Positions 53,446 to 64,000 of a DNA stretch of 64,000 nucleotides are shown piece by piece. The stretch comes from Yarrowia lipolytica (taxonomy: Eukaryota > Ascomycota > Dipodascomycetes > Dipodascales). Below the pieces are notes generated by a model that saw only the letters and a program-made list of their open reading frames with translations, was not told where the DNA came from and ran no database searches. The stretch spans positions 1,488,001-1,552,000 of the forward strand of contig NC_090771.1 of NCBI RefSeq assembly GCF_001761485.1. The letters run 5' to 3'. Numbering within the stretch: the stretch's first letter is position 1; every line of letters starts with the position of its first letter. A program made the position numbers and the translations under genes.

Positions 53446-54526
53446 ACTCCATCCACATTCTTGAGCTTCATGGTGTGGAAGTAGAACCGCATGAACCAGG
53501 GCAGAGTTTCCGAGTAGATGAAGGTGACGGGCTCGGAAGAAGGGTTGGTGAAGGCGGTTCGAACACCTCCTCGTTGTTGTCCGTGGCCAGAGAAAGACCG
53601 CTGGGCAAACACAGGAGGAGACGACACAGGGGACACATGGGTGGCGTTATCGGACGACAGAATGATGTCCAGAGAGTCAGTGTTAGCCAAAGACAGTGTA
53701 GGATAGGTGTCCAGAATCTCACCGTCCTCACCAGACTTGCTCTGCAGCTTCCATCCGTCAGGGACGTCCAGGTTGACGGAGCCCTGTCCGATTCTACAGG
53801 CTCCCTCAATAGGCCGCCCGAAGATCTCCCGGATACTCCAGGACACCTCGGTAGGGTCACCGAGAGGGAAACAGATGTAGTCGTTAGCATAGGGCTTGGA
53901 GGTGTCACATCTGAAGTCGGTTCCGTAAAGAGGTACGGGGATAGGGTGCTTGTTTCGTCTTAATTGACGAGGAACATCGACCACGGCATCTACAGTCTGC
54001 TTGAGCACCATCTTGCAGGCTTCCTCATCGGTGCATTCTCGATGAACGTCAATGGCCATACCTTGCCACTGGGAGTCGAAGATCTTGTGTCCGTCAAGAA
54101 GAGAAGAGATTCCAGCCTTACCCTTGCAAGGGAGCAGTCGAATGAAAGGAGTGAGGTTTTCGGTGCAGACAGGTTCAGCAGGAAGCGCGCCCGAGAACAG
54201 GTATGCTGTGGTTTCGTTCGCTCCGTTGGAACCTGTGGATGATTGTTTAAAGGTGAACTGAGGCTCCACTGTGTGGGCCGAGTCAATGAAGTTCAGCGAG
54301 GCGCAGAAAAGTCCAGACAGCGAGTTGACCAGTCCGAACCACTTCTTCTTGGCTTCCTGTTTGGATGAGGCCTCGATCCAGGCCCAAGCCTCGATTCCTG
54401 TTCCGCCAGCAAACGCTCCATTGTGTGGGAGAACGCCCCATTCTTCGGCGTCCCAAAATCCCTGGGCAAACCGCAAGTGGATTTCGCGCGCGTCGCTCTG
54501 GGTGATGATCTGTGAGAGAATTCCAA
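53441..54526 (-). pseudogene. GPI16: Internal fragment of GPI16 (GPI transamidase subunit) inserted in the CorA gene
   Basis: Read on the minus strand, about 355 codons without a stop match Gpi16/PIG-T from GILSQIITQSDAREIHLRF through PCKGKAGISSLLDGHKIFDS to LPWFMRFYFHTMKL. Gpi16 is an ER membrane glycoprotein of the GPI transamidase. The piece lacks the N-terminal signal sequence and about 60-80 residues before this point. It also lacks the C-terminal third including the membrane helix. It stops abruptly at the TTGGA repeat, where the frame passes into CorA sequence. TTGGA is present at both edges (54522-54526 and 53441-53445). No intron borders of the usual form are present. It is a fragment, not a functional gene; a complete GPI16 should exist elsewhere. 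Confidence 0.85.
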
Positions 54527-56017
54527 CAGGTGCAGGTTCTGAGAGAGCCCTAAAGACGGCTTTTGAAGCACCTTACTCTCATAATCGGCCATCTTATTCT
54601 GGTAGGTAATGATGATGGGGATGATGAGATCGACAATTCCATCAAGAATGGCCTGTAGAAGCATGGAGGCGTCACACGACTCTCGCAGAATTGTAGAAGA
54701 CGATGAAATACGTGCGAGAATTCGTCGCTCGACATCAGCAGCAGAGTGTTCGAAAAAAGAAATCACAGTGCCTTCCTCGCCATTAGTTCCCTTCACCAAA
54801 AAGATACTGACCTGTTCCATACCCACAGTTCGCTTCTGGGCAGACAGAGGACGTTTGGAGTTTAGGTAGGCGGTTCGCTTGGCCGAAGAGATAGGTGTAT
54901 GCCACTCGTACATGGTCTCCATGGCGACATTGGCAATTTCTGCAGACAAAGAGTCCGGTTCGAACTCGTATGTGGGGTCTGTTCGGGGTCTGTAGCCTCG
55001 GTTCTTGACTTGGGACTTGTTGTTGGACGCCATGGAAGCAGTGGTCGATGTGCGACTGAGCTTCAGGTTGTCCTTCATTTCCACTAGACCGTTGGAATCC
55101 CAGAATCGTCTGAAGCCACCTCTCTTGGATCTTCGAGAGGGGTCAAATGCGATCAGTTTATGCAGAGGAACGACACAAAAGATCTGGTTGGGATAAGGAT
55201 CGATCTTTGTCCGTTGGGGAATATCCACCATATCTTCCAGAGCCAGACGATGCAAGTTGTACTTCTCGGCAATGCAAGAAATGGCCTCGTAGGACAGACC
55301 GTTGACGTTGATCCATCGGACTTTACTCCAAGAGGGTTTCTCATCCAAGAGCTGCTCAAACTTATCCGTCTCTTTGTTTCGATGCACCTCTCCGTGGATC
55401 ACCTTATATCGATCCGCTGAGTAATCGACGATGGTCACGGCTGATCCAAGAGATCGCTGCAAAGTATCTGACAGCAGAGGGTTCAGACCAGGCTCGTGTC
55501 CACGCGAGGGTTTGCTGTGGACCGACTTTCGTCGCACTGAGGGCGATTTTGAACCGATTTTGGGTCGGAAAGACGAGGCTGACGAGTAAGTTCGACCCCG
55601 AGGCTCCTCGATCTGCAAACCAGGTGAATTTTCGCTTCCTGGGCTAGTGAGCATGATTCCAGGAATACCAGCATCGTCAGAGGTGTCCTGGGCCTCGAGA
55701 TCTTTCTCAAAGGAGACTGGAGAGATGGGAGACACATTGCTGGGAGATCTGGGTCGGATGTTGCTGATTGCAGAAGGAGAAACACTCAGAGGGGGGGCTT
55801 CAGCGGTGGCGAAAGAAGGGGTTCGAGGTCGCGCTCGTCCAAAGGACAGAAATCGTGATCGAGTTCCTTCTTCAGCGGCGTCCCCTTCCTCCTCCTCATC
55901 GTCCTCAGAATCAAAGACCAGAGCAGACTCGTTGTTGTCGGTGTCCTCCAGAAAGACCTTGGGCAGCTTGGGGTGCTCAGGGTCTTCCGAATCAAACACG
56001 TGGGTGGAGAAGGTCAT
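54522..56017 (-). CDS. CorA magnesium transporter, N-terminal part (interrupted gene)
   Basis: About 499 residues from the ATG at 56017 (MTFSTHVFDSEDPE) to the break. It has a long acidic, Ser-rich cytosolic N-terminus, then the CorA fold: WINVNGLSYEAISCIAEKYNLHRLALEDMVDIPQRTKIDPYPNQIFCV. The helices up to VLQKPSLGLSQNLHLLE follow. Fungal CorA proteins of the ALR/MNR2 group carry Mg2+ across plasma or vacuolar membranes. Without the rest (52915-53445) both membrane helices are lost. Read on without interruption, the frame continues into meaningless sequence and ends at 54293. Whether this allele is dead depends on whether the insertion is real. Confidence 0.85.
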
Positions 56018-58995
56018 GGCGGTACCAGTAGTGGTGATTTGTTTCGTTTTTTTTGTCGGCTTTGTTTCTTGTCGATTAGGCACTGCAAAAAGTACGCTTG
56101 TTTAAGGCGATAGCAAGATTTCCATGGGTGAGGTGTTTGGTGCTTGTGTGTGTTAGCCGATTGAGCAGCGACGGCGCACGTTATAAGTAGTTGGAGTTGG
56201 TCGACCGAGAAGGTTTTGGTGCGGTCGTGATTTTGGTACCGTAGGTAATCTTTTTCTCGTTTTGCCTGTTCTAATTTTTAATTCTGGTGGGGCGTTAATT
56301 CCTTGTCCAGCGCTTGCATCCACTTTCAGACCTGTTAAACGTTGCCAAGCGCTATTATCGAAGTTTATCGAAGTCAAACAATGTGGGTCTCTTGGAAGTT
56401 TGCAGGTGATAATAGAGACTAATATTGCTCATATCGACGGGTTGAAACTAATTGAAATACCCTACAAACGGGGATTATTGTACAGAACTAGTATTATCAC
56501 TTTGTGGCAACGATTACTCGTCGTAGACCCCTCATCAACCCAGAGCCGTGCCGAAGTCAAAGCCAATTCCGCAGACAGTTTCTGCAACGAAATATAGCTC
56601 TTGGGAGTTTTCTATTGGTGGGTCAAATTCTGAGGTGTCAAGTTGCGGCACTAGGCGAGACGTTCTGCGGTAGATGAAGACGTGATATATCTTAGATTGG
56701 TCTGTTTTATCGCTAGTAGGCTTTCCCTTCAGTTAGCTGTTGATTTTGCCTATTTTATTCGCTCGCAAACGTCCATGCCTCTCTACGTTTGCAGTCTTCC
56801 CTCACAGAAAGTGTGTTGGTTCGCAATAGTGCCAACTTAAGCGGGCTGAACGTTCTGCATACACGTATGTATGAACATGCTAACGATGATGTCATGTAAA
56901 GAATACGGGATGTTCGCTATATTCTTGTGGAGTTTTTTCGATTCTGTTTCATCCCCCTTTGCTTCTGTCACATACGTACTCCCATTTTGTCCCATTTACA
57001 TTCAATATTCCCGTCTTGGCTTTGCCGAAAGCCAACTCTATCACACCGGCAGAGCCATTTGCCAGGTGTTGCGAAATTACGCATGATGAAGATGTCCTGA
57101 AAGAGACCGTAAAGTTGGGAGAAATCGAGACGACGACGGTGAAAATTTTGTAAGTGATAAATCTCGTTGATTCGTACAATAAATAGTCTTGCTCTATGAT
57201 CCGCATACAAGTACGAGCACGTACTGTAAAATTCTTTCCGTTGGCCTATGCAAAACTTTGACCGTTAGGGTCTATCAACTCTACCCTCGCCTGGATGGTA
57301 TTTCCGTGTTGACAAAGAGGAAGCATTCTCGTCTCCTTCCACCCTCGGTTGTACACACTGGCGCATCGTATCTGCTGTAGCAAAGTTAGTAGCGGCTTGG
57401 CTTGCCTATCCACCATCGTGTCTTTTTTCTCTCGCGGCTACTGTACAAGTACGATACTGTACTTCGCAACTCTTTCAGGGCGCTAGTATAAAATGAAAGT
57501 TGTGGACGCTATAAATATTGTATCGTAGTCTAGAGCGGTACTTTTACCGCCTCGAATTGCTATGAACGCATGTCACTATTGCGACAAGCTCATAGCAACG
57601 CCTCCAAGTTCAGTCCCGATATTACAACCTGTGCCTTGTACAGTAGTCATATCATGCAAGTCTTGAATCACAGAGTGGGATAGGGAGTAAAGTGCAGCTA
57701 CAAGTAGATCGGCATGGGGAGCGAAGATTTTAACCCCAGTGGTTATTGGTGCTCTCTTCCGCGCTCTGAAGCTTCGGCTTGCAAGTGACATACTTTTGCA
57801 AGGCCAGTGGGGGTCCCTATCTGTCGTCCGAACCAAATGGAGTCTACAGATTGAAATTAGCAATAAGCATGGAAAATTTTGATGGTCAGTCACCAGGCTT
57901 CTACTTGTAGTACAGTGCATACAATAGGTCAATATTGAGTGCTTATGACGGACCGTTGCTCGATTAGTTATTCCTTGTGGCCCAACCACCGTCCCACCAA
58001 TATCGAAGCCATGTTGACTTGGCATAATATGGAGCAGCTCAGTCTCCAACACCATGCCTAGAGCAATGAGGGGATATACTTACTTTGTACAACAATTGCT
58101 AAGTCGTACCGGTACATAACCGACAAAAATATTCTACTCTCGTCTTCTTCGCTCAAACTTATCGTTACAGCTCACAGTAGTTCCACTCTACAGTAAATCT
58201 TCTACTTGCAACGTATTGAGCATGGAGCGTAATTGAGGAACATGTCAGTACAGAATATCGTTCGGTGTCTCTTGTACTAGTTGTTGTCTTTTGGTGTTAC
58301 CAGCTTATTGTTGTTTCTTTTACTTACCTGGATACGACCCTCTTCCCCATCCCTTTCTCGGACTTTACTTGCAGCGTCTCTCTATGAATACCATCGCACG
58401 GCTTTTCTTCCGAATGTAACCCTACAAGCTCACCTCGATCACCCCTCTTGCACCGAAGACTTTATGCTCAATTCTCAAATCCTAGGACGTCGCTTTCCAC
58501 GCCACTTACACACACCATCTAGATTTATTTCAGCCCTTCTTAGCTTCCCTGCATGACCGTTGTCTTGGCACGTTGCCCAGATGAGACAATAGAAGATGAG
58601 TGTGTATGGGGAAGTCTATAGAATTTTTTCAGTCAGTTGACTTACGCGGTTGTCTTGCAATGGGCCAAGCTGTGTCGATAAACCTCTTACTTACTGACTC
58701 TTGTCTCCTATGAAACTCACTCCTACGTAAAGCCATTTATGGGGCGGGACTGGTGTAAGTTGCGCCAGGATCATGCAGTCTGGACCAGGGAGTTGAGTGT
58801 GGTTTTTTTTAATGCTTCCACCTCTATAATAGTTCTGGCTGTCGTTCAAGTACGAGTTCCTTTGTTCCCAGTTGCAGTTCAGCAGCTGACAGATGTGTGG
58901 GCATTGGTCATTATTGATCATTGTAAGCTTGGTATGCTTGCATTCACGCATCTTTTTCTTTTTTTTTCTGCATCTTTCTTTAACGAATACCTCTT
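56018..58995. other. Longest intergenic region (3.0 kb)
   Basis: Lies between the CorA 5' end and the 3' end of the coiled-coil gene. GTAC motifs at 57206-57222 and 57440-57460. A minus-strand frame of 159 codons (57576-58055) has no recognisable family and a non-coding-looking middle. No supported gene. Confidence 0.45.
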
Positions 58996-59532
58996 TTACT
59001 CAACTAAAATCTCGAGAAACTCAACTAGCTCCTTCTGGCCCTCTCTCACTCGCTTTCCTCCTCTTGCCTTGGCTTCAGGACTAGTGTAGAACAAAGGGAT
59101 CTTCAGCTCCTCAAAACGCCTGTAGATGTAATCGTACATGTTTGTCAGCGTCTTGTGGGCATGTGCATGGAATGCCTTTTCGGCTTCCTCCCTCGTGGGT
59201 GGCTTCTTGTTTTTGGATCCCCCCCCTCCTCCTCCGATTCCTACTGATGCTAGGATGTTGTCGACTTTCTCAAAGTCACGTTTCTGGGCCTCTATTTTCG
59301 CATCGATCTCATTGTATTCCTTCTCGAGCTGGGCCAGTCGTCTCTGCTGCTCTATCATCAGCCGTTTCACCTCAGTCAGAAACTCAGGCCGTTTCGTGAG
59401 TTCATGGACTGTGTATTTGAGAGCATCGGCATAGGTGGTGATTTTCAGTGGGTCCTTCTGAGTAAAGAAAGGCGTACTGTTTGCAGGTTGCACACGCGAC
59501 AACTCGGCCAGCAGGTTAGTCAGATCAGACAT
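58996..59532 (-). CDS. Coiled-coil protein, possibly DUF2458 family, 178 aa
   Basis: Starts MSDLTNLLAELSRVQPAN. The conserved-looking part is DPLKITTYADALKYTVHELTKRPEF followed by a long coiled coil (about 50-90). That resembles the fungal DUF2458 pattern (I..W..AL.YV......I..LI..Q). A Gly6 linker and Lys-rich stretch follow, then a helical C-terminus. Function unknown. It is divergent from APM1 across 734 bp. Confidence 0.65.
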   Translation of the reverse strand: MSDLTNLLAELSRVQPANSTPFFTQKDPLKITTYADALKYTVHELTKRPEFLTEVKRLMIEQQRRLAQLEKEYNEIDAKIEAQKRDFEKVDNILASVGIGGGGGGSKNKKPPTREEAEKAFHAHAHKTLTNMYDYIYRRFEELKIPLFYTSPEAKARGGKRVREGQKELVEFLEILVE

Positions 59533-60266
59533 GTCAAGGAGTCATTGAAATGTGGTGATAGAGCAGTGTAACTTGGCCTACTGTAGCGCCTGCATCTCTG
59601 AAGCGTCCTCCCTTCAGAACCTTACCCAAGGAAATACACGCGCAGAGAAGACAAGTAAGCATCTCGTTGTCAGTGTGCAGTGTTACGAAACAACTTCCGG
59701 TACTGTAGTGTACATACTGTACTTGTACAAGTAGGATCTTATTTTGTATCCAATGCGAGCTCTCTAGTGTCTCCGTTTGGTGGCATATAAAAGTACGAGT
59801 ACTTAAAATCTCTTCGGTGCGGTCTCATAGTACCCACATTGGCATATCTCCAGGGACTGCTGCAATTTACATTGAAGCAATTGAGTCAATGATATCACAC
59901 AGCGAGCTACGATGATATCAATGCAATCATTCTTGAACCTATCCCTTATGCCCTCCTCATAATCTCTCTTAGTCAGGATCTCCCAACCCGGACACTGCCA
60001 CATTCCCAAGCCCAAAGATGAAAAACGATAATCCGTGTAGAAAACAGCACACTCATCCAACGTGTAGGCCCCCTCATATTTAGTCAAAGAACAACACCAA
60101 AGACACCGCAGGCCCCTCTTTATTAATTCCACCAACATTCACTTTTCCATCTCCTCGCACCACCCAACTACGCTCTCTCCAAAGTGTGCATCACGTGATT
60201 CAAAATTACCTCCACGTCAAAACTCACACGTATCACCACATTCACTACAACACCACACAGCACACA
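59533..60266. other. Divergent promoter region to APM1 (0.73 kb)
   Basis: GTAC cluster at 59701-59735 (ACTGTACTTGTACAAGTAGG) and 59790-59800. A TCACGTGA palindrome at 60191-60198 lies 69 bp before the APM1 ATG. No gene seen. Confidence 0.5.
60191..60198. promoter_or_regulatory. TCACGTGA E-box before APM1
   Basis: Perfect 8-bp palindrome of the bHLH (Cbf1/Pho4/USF-type) class, 69 bp upstream of the start. Function inferred. Confidence 0.4.
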
Positions 60267-61619
60267 ATGGCGTCGGCAATTTTCTTCCTGGACCTCAAGG
60301 GAAAGCCTCTGTTATCGCGAAACTACCGCGGCGACATCCCTATGTCGGCTGTCGACAAGTTCCCCATGCTGCTTCTGCAGGCCGAGGAGGAGTCACCTGT
60401 CGTCCCTCCGTGTTTCACCCATGAGGGAGTCAACTACCTGTACATTACCCACAACAACCTGTACCTGCTGGCTCTGACGAAGCGCAACACTAATGCCGCC
60501 GAGATTCTGCTGTTTTTGCATCGGGTCGTCCAGGTGCTGACAGAATACTTCAAGGGTCTAGAGGAGGAGTCAATCAGAGACAACTTTGTGCTCATCTACG
60601 AGCTGTTGGACGAGCTGATGGACTACGGTTTCCCACAGACCACCGACACAAAGATCCTCAAGGAGTACATCACCCAAAAGTCCCACATTCTCGAAATCGC
60701 CATGGAAATCGCCCAGGTGCCAAAAGAGCAACCAAGACCCCCTATGGCTGTCACGAACGCCGTGTCTTGGCGTTCCGAAGGCATCAAGTACCGAAAGAAC
60801 GAGGCATTTTTGGATGTTGTTGAGGCTGTCAACTTGCTGATGTCTCCTTCGGGCCAGGTTCTGCGTTCTGAGGTTCTCGGCTCTGTCCAGATGAAATGTT
60901 ACCTCTCTGGTATGCCTGAACTGCGACTGGGACTTAACGACAAGGTGCTGTTTGACCATGTGAGCAACACCGGTGCTGGGGGAGGCGGATCGGGCGGATC
61001 TGCTCGTGCATCTCGAGGAAAGAGCATCGAGATGGAGGACGTCAAGTTCCACCAGTGTGTGCGACTTTCGCGATTTGAGAACGATAGAACTATTTCGTTC
61101 ATCCCTCCGGATGGCCAGTTTGAGCTCATGAGCTACCGCCTCAACACCACCGTCAAGCCGCTGATTTGGGTTGACTGCAAGATCAACAAGTACTCCAACA
61201 CGCGTATTGAGATTCTGGCTAAGGCCCGTGGCCAATTCAAGAAGCGATCGACGGCCAACAACGTCGAAATCCACATTCCTGTTCCCGAAGATGCCGATTC
61301 GCCTAAGCTGGCTGCTACCGCAGGTTCCATCAAGTGGCACCCTGAGAAGGCATGTGTCACGTGGAAGATCAAGCAGTTTGGAGGAGGACGAGAATTCTCC
61401 ATGCGAGCGGAGTTGGGTCTTCCCTCCGTTCAGGACGCTGATGAGCAGGCTAAGAGCAAGAGACCCATCCAAGTCAAGTTCTCCATTCCTTACTTTACTA
61501 CCTCGGGTATTCAGGTTCGATATCTGAAGATTGTCGAGCCGAAGCTGCAGTACACTTCTTACCCTTGGGTTCGATACATTACCACTAGTGGAGAGGACTA
61601 CACCATACGATTGGCATAA
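60267..61619 (+). CDS. APM1: Clathrin adaptor AP-1 mu subunit
   Basis: 450 residues from ATG 60267 (MASAIFFLDLKGKPLLSRNYRGD); an upstream in-frame ATG adds 27 His/Thr-rich residues that the family lacks. Longin-type N-terminal domain (about 1-140), linker, then the mu-homology domain with NAVSWRSEGIKYRKNEAFLDVVE, RFENDRTISFIPPDGQFELMSYR and the end YPWVRYITTSGEDYTIRL. These are standard AP-1 mu (Apm1) motifs. It binds YxxPhi sorting signals at the trans-Golgi and endosomes. A Gly/Ser/Arg loop near 235-250 is slightly longer than usual. The final TIRL is intact. Confidence 0.96.
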   Translation: MASAIFFLDLKGKPLLSRNYRGDIPMSAVDKFPMLLLQAEEESPVVPPCFTHEGVNYLYITHNNLYLLALTKRNTNAAEILLFLHRVVQVLTEYFKGLEEESIRDNFVLIYELLDELMDYGFPQTTDTKILKEYITQKSHILEIAMEIAQVPKEQPRPPMAVTNAVSWRSEGIKYRKNEAFLDVVEAVNLLMSPSGQVLRSEVLGSVQMKCYLSGMPELRLGLNDKVLFDHVSNTGAGGGGSGGSARASRGKSIEMEDVKFHQCVRLSRFENDRTISFIPPDGQFELMSYRLNTTVKPLIWVDCKINKYSNTRIEILAKARGQFKKRSTANNVEIHIPVPEDADSPKLAATAGSIKWHPEKACVTWKIKQFGGGREFSMRAELGLPSVQDADEQAKSKRPIQVKFSIPYFTTSGIQVRYLKIVEPKLQYTSYPWVRYITTSGEDYTIRLA

Positions 61620-62073
61620 ACGTGACAAGTGCTGCATGAGGGAAGACAGCTCTCCGGTTGTTTTCAACTACGAAGTAAAGCAAGCAGGGATAACAAAGTA
61701 TGGGCATGGGTGTCCGTACTACTTGTACCAGGAGGATTGATGGTGTGTAAAGTATGGGCATGCTTAGCTATTTTGCAAATTACATACTACTTGGTAGAGG
61801 ATAGCAACGCATATCGGTGACGTTAGTATGTATTTTATGACTGTATGCTGATGGAGCTGCAAAGGTACACTACGATATTAGAGAATATATAGTAATCATT
61901 GTAATTATTGCAAAAGAGTAGATTTTATACACTGCTCAGAACCCTCTAATCACTGCAATTCAGTATTGAAACGGACGATAACTACAGTACAGTACTCACA
62001 TCTTACATCGTTCAATACTCCATCATCCATTCGTTCGATACTATATACATCCCCTTTTTTGTAGACAATCCCC
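61620..62073. other. Spacer between convergent APM1 and NIF3 (454 bp)
   Basis: AT-rich. It contains a 14-bp direct repeat AAAGTATGGGCATG (61696-61709 and 61749-61762). No gene. Confidence 0.5.
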
Positions 62074-62934
62074 TTAGACAATTTCGAGAGGGTCCTTGTC
62101 GGTCTGAGAGATGATGACCTCAACCTCCCCGTCGTGCTGGTTCTTGAGCTCCTTGGTCAGCAGAGTCTGGAAAGTCTTGAGGTAGCCTCTCTCGGTGTTG
62201 GAGTGACCGCAGACAATGGCAGAGGTACCGTTTTCAATGAGACCTAGGGCCTCGTGGTGGCCAAGCTCGCCAGTGAAATGCACGTCTGCATCAACACCTC
62301 GCAGAACAGAGGCTCCAGAACCTGCACAGACGGCCACGGAAGAGATCTTAGCCTCAGGGTTCTCGTGCTTTTCGGTAAGGGCAACCTGGACATGTTTGAG
62401 TCCCAGACCGGTCTTAACTCGCTTCAGCAGCTCGGAGAAGGTAATGGGTTCCTTGAGACGCACCACTCGGCCCATGCCAGCACCCTCCTGTCCCTGGACG
62501 CCATCTACGGGCTGGCAGACCTCCCGGGAGGCCTCGTTCTCCTTTCCGAGAGAGACTACGTCGATCAGGAAGTCATTGACACCTCCAACGGCAGCGTCAA
62601 CGGCAGTATGGGGGCAGTAGACAGAGATGCCAGCCCGGGCAAGTCGCAGCAGAGATCGCTGCTGGGAGTCCGACTGGGTGATAGACTTGAGGCCTCGGAA
62701 AATAAAAGGGTGATAGGCCATAACAACTCCGGAGTTGTTTCGGATAGCCTCGTCGACAACAGAGGTTGTCAGATCGATGGTGAGCAGCACATTGAGCTTC
62801 TCCTTCTCAGGTTCGGTGTCCAGAGGGCATTCCAGTAGTAGGCCGGTGTTGTCCCAAGAGGAGTCTGCGAGAGCTCGAGGGTAGAGCTTCTGAATAGAGG
62901 AAACAATGGTTTTGACGGCACGCTTGGAAGACAT
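62074..62934 (-). CDS. NIF3: NIF3-family (NGG1-interacting factor 3) protein
   Basis: 286 residues, the usual length. Motifs are WDNTGLLLECP near the start, then the metal-binding sequence YHPFIFRGLKSIT, the VYCPHTAVDAAVGGVNDFL segment, VAVCAGSGASVL, HFTGELGHHEAL and the C-terminal CGHSNTERG. The fold (DUF34/NIF3) carries a dinuclear metal site; the cellular role is not settled, with a possible cyclohydrolase-like function proposed. In S. cerevisiae the protein is mitochondrial; no clear targeting peptide is visible here. Confidence 0.94.
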   Translation of the reverse strand: MSSKRAVKTIVSSIQKLYPRALADSSWDNTGLLLECPLDTEPEKEKLNVLLTIDLTTSVVDEAIRNNSGVVMAYHPFIFRGLKSITQSDSQQRSLLRLARAGISVYCPHTAVDAAVGGVNDFLIDVVSLGKENEASREVCQPVDGVQGQEGAGMGRVVRLKEPITFSELLKRVKTGLGLKHVQVALTEKHENPEAKISSVAVCAGSGASVLRGVDADVHFTGELGHHEALGLIENGTSAIVCGHSNTERGYLKTFQTLLTKELKNQHDGEVEVIISQTDKDPLEIV

Positions 62935-64000
62935 GGTTGTGATGAAAGATTAAGACAGACAGAGGAAGACCTGCTTGAGCAATCGCCGCCTATGCAGTGT
63001 GAGCGTAAGTGAATCAGGGTTCATGGGGAACCAGATTGATGAGTAAAAGGTGTGGAAGTGTACTACAAGTACTAGCTAATTAAAGAGGTGGATGGGCGTT
63101 TAAATAGATTGATTGTGTAGATAGAATGCGAAGGGAAAGTTATTGCCTTTGTTTTGTTTTGTTTTGCAACTTATTTGCTAATGCAAAACATATGGGAGTC
63201 ACCTTCAACCATCGATAACAAACTAGTTCAACGTCACTTGACAATGACAGTTATGGAACAAAAGATGCTGAATAGACGTGCCTCGCATCAACTTCTTGCA
63301 ATAAGTCAATGTGAAGCAGCTCTTTCAAACCACAATGAGAAGAACATCTTCCAAGCGTACCGCATTCTTGTACAGTACGTATTTTGTAGCTCTCGCTGAG
63401 CGTACAAGTATGTGTACTGTACACACTGGTGATGTGATGAATTCTTCGTGCTCTGATACCAAAGTGACTCAGACATCAAGATTCTGACTCAAATTGGAAC
63501 GACCAGCCATAAGGGCTACAGTAACAGTACCACGATTATATAAAAAGATGTTGGACTTCTCTGACACCCCTTGTTCAAAGCAAAAGCTCCAAGAAGTTCT
63601 TAAAAAGCCCGGGTTCCTCTAGACACCGAGAAATCACTTGAAAGTTATTTTCAACGGTTGGCCACGCGAACTGGCTGCAGCTTCCTTCGTCTCTACCAGA
63701 ACGGTAGCTCCTCCGGCCTCCACATCCAACGTTTCCCACCTATCCAGTCAGTACTGTCTATAGTGGTGTCATGGTTAAAGAAGAAGTAAGATGGAACATG
63801 AAAGCCCTTTTATAGTGTTGGAAAATCTTCCAAACTTTAAAAAGCCCTAACTCCTCCCAGCTTGCATATTGGAATCAGCGTGCAGGTAACTGTGTTCAGA
63901 CTGGAGTGTACACTGGTCGACAGTGGCGAAACAACGTATTCATACCCCATTGACACTGATTCACAGGCTACACAGACAGACGAAATAAAGCAGCAAGTTT
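62935..64000. other. Intergenic region to right edge (1.07 kb)
   Basis: 5' flank of NIF3. GTACAAGTATGTGTACTGTACACA at 63403-63426 and a TATATAAAA box at 63538-63546, followed by a 24-codon frame only. No supported gene; the next gene probably lies beyond the edge. Confidence 0.45.

Noticed and set aside
57576-58055. 159-codon minus-strand frame in the long spacer before CorA
   Set aside because: No family match, non-coding-like middle with GTAC motifs, and no supporting context. It remains possible that it is a decayed gene.
60570-61667. 365-codon open frame opposite APM1
   Set aside because: Antisense shadow; the composition follows from APM1 codon use on the other strand.
63547-63621. 24-codon frame right after a TATATAAAA box
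   Set aside because: Too close to the box and too short; no features.

Overview
The window looks like nuclear DNA of the yeast Yarrowia lipolytica or a very close relative. Three things point there. The genes are typical ascomycete housekeeping genes. Most are intronless, with long promoters between them. The few introns use a GTGAGT or GTAAGT donor and, in three of the five, a CTAAC/TTAAC branch site packed against the acceptor AG (for example ACTAACCCAG in the eL38 gene). Arginine is mostly written CGA. The species call is recognition from memory, not a database match. I found no tRNA, rRNA, CRISPR array, LTR element or complete transposon.

Layout from left to right. 1-1261: 5' part of a taxilin-like coiled-coil gene (minus). 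4429-5847: IZH3-like PAQR receptor. 6997-7476: unknown protein. 7897-8433: small spliced membrane protein (minus). 9838-10914: ARG82/IPK2 inositol polyphosphate kinase. 11326-11590: ribosomal protein eL38. 12159-13508: ornithine decarboxylase SPE1 (minus). 15910-19245: splicing helicase PRP22 (minus). 20148-20291: possible zinc-finger microprotein. 20543-21202: proteasome beta-4 PRE1 (minus). 22974-24413: DNA primase PRI1. 24696-27116: steryl-glucosidase EGH1-like GH5 enzyme with a CaaX end (minus). 29376-30026: ALG14 (minus). 31252-35502: very large RAP1-like telomere/chromatin protein. 35768-37273: RXT3. 39564-41339: unknown protein with a DUF4050-like end. 42456-42797: BLOC-1 subunit 1-like (minus), divergent from VAM6/VPS39 at 43077-46118. 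46621-47969: spliced YVH1 phosphatase. 48824-49560: decayed subtilisin-type protease gene. 50056-52764: M1 aminopeptidase. 52915-56017: CorA magnesium transporter (minus), interrupted by part of a GPI16 gene. 58996-59532: coiled-coil protein (minus). 60267-61619: AP-1 mu subunit APM1. 62074-62934: NIF3-family protein (minus).

The most unusual feature is at 53441-54526. A 1081-bp stretch that reads openly as an internal piece of GPI16 (GPI transamidase subunit) sits inside the CorA gene, with TTGGA at both edges. Leaving it out restores one continuous CorA frame. It is either a real gene-fragment insertion or an assembly error, and PCR or long reads would decide. Other points of interest are the AT-hook-bearing RAP1-like protein, three PACE-like GGTGGC sites before PRE1, two MluI cell-cycle boxes before PRI1, a 19-bp near-palindromic tandem repeat, and introns whose retention gives an immediate stop at the donor.

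The genes do not form one pathway. They are an ordinary euchromatic mix of membrane traffic (APM1, VAM6, BLOC-1, taxilin), ER glycosylation (ALG14), replication and telomeres (PRI1, RAP1), RNA processing, proteasome and polyamine synthesis.
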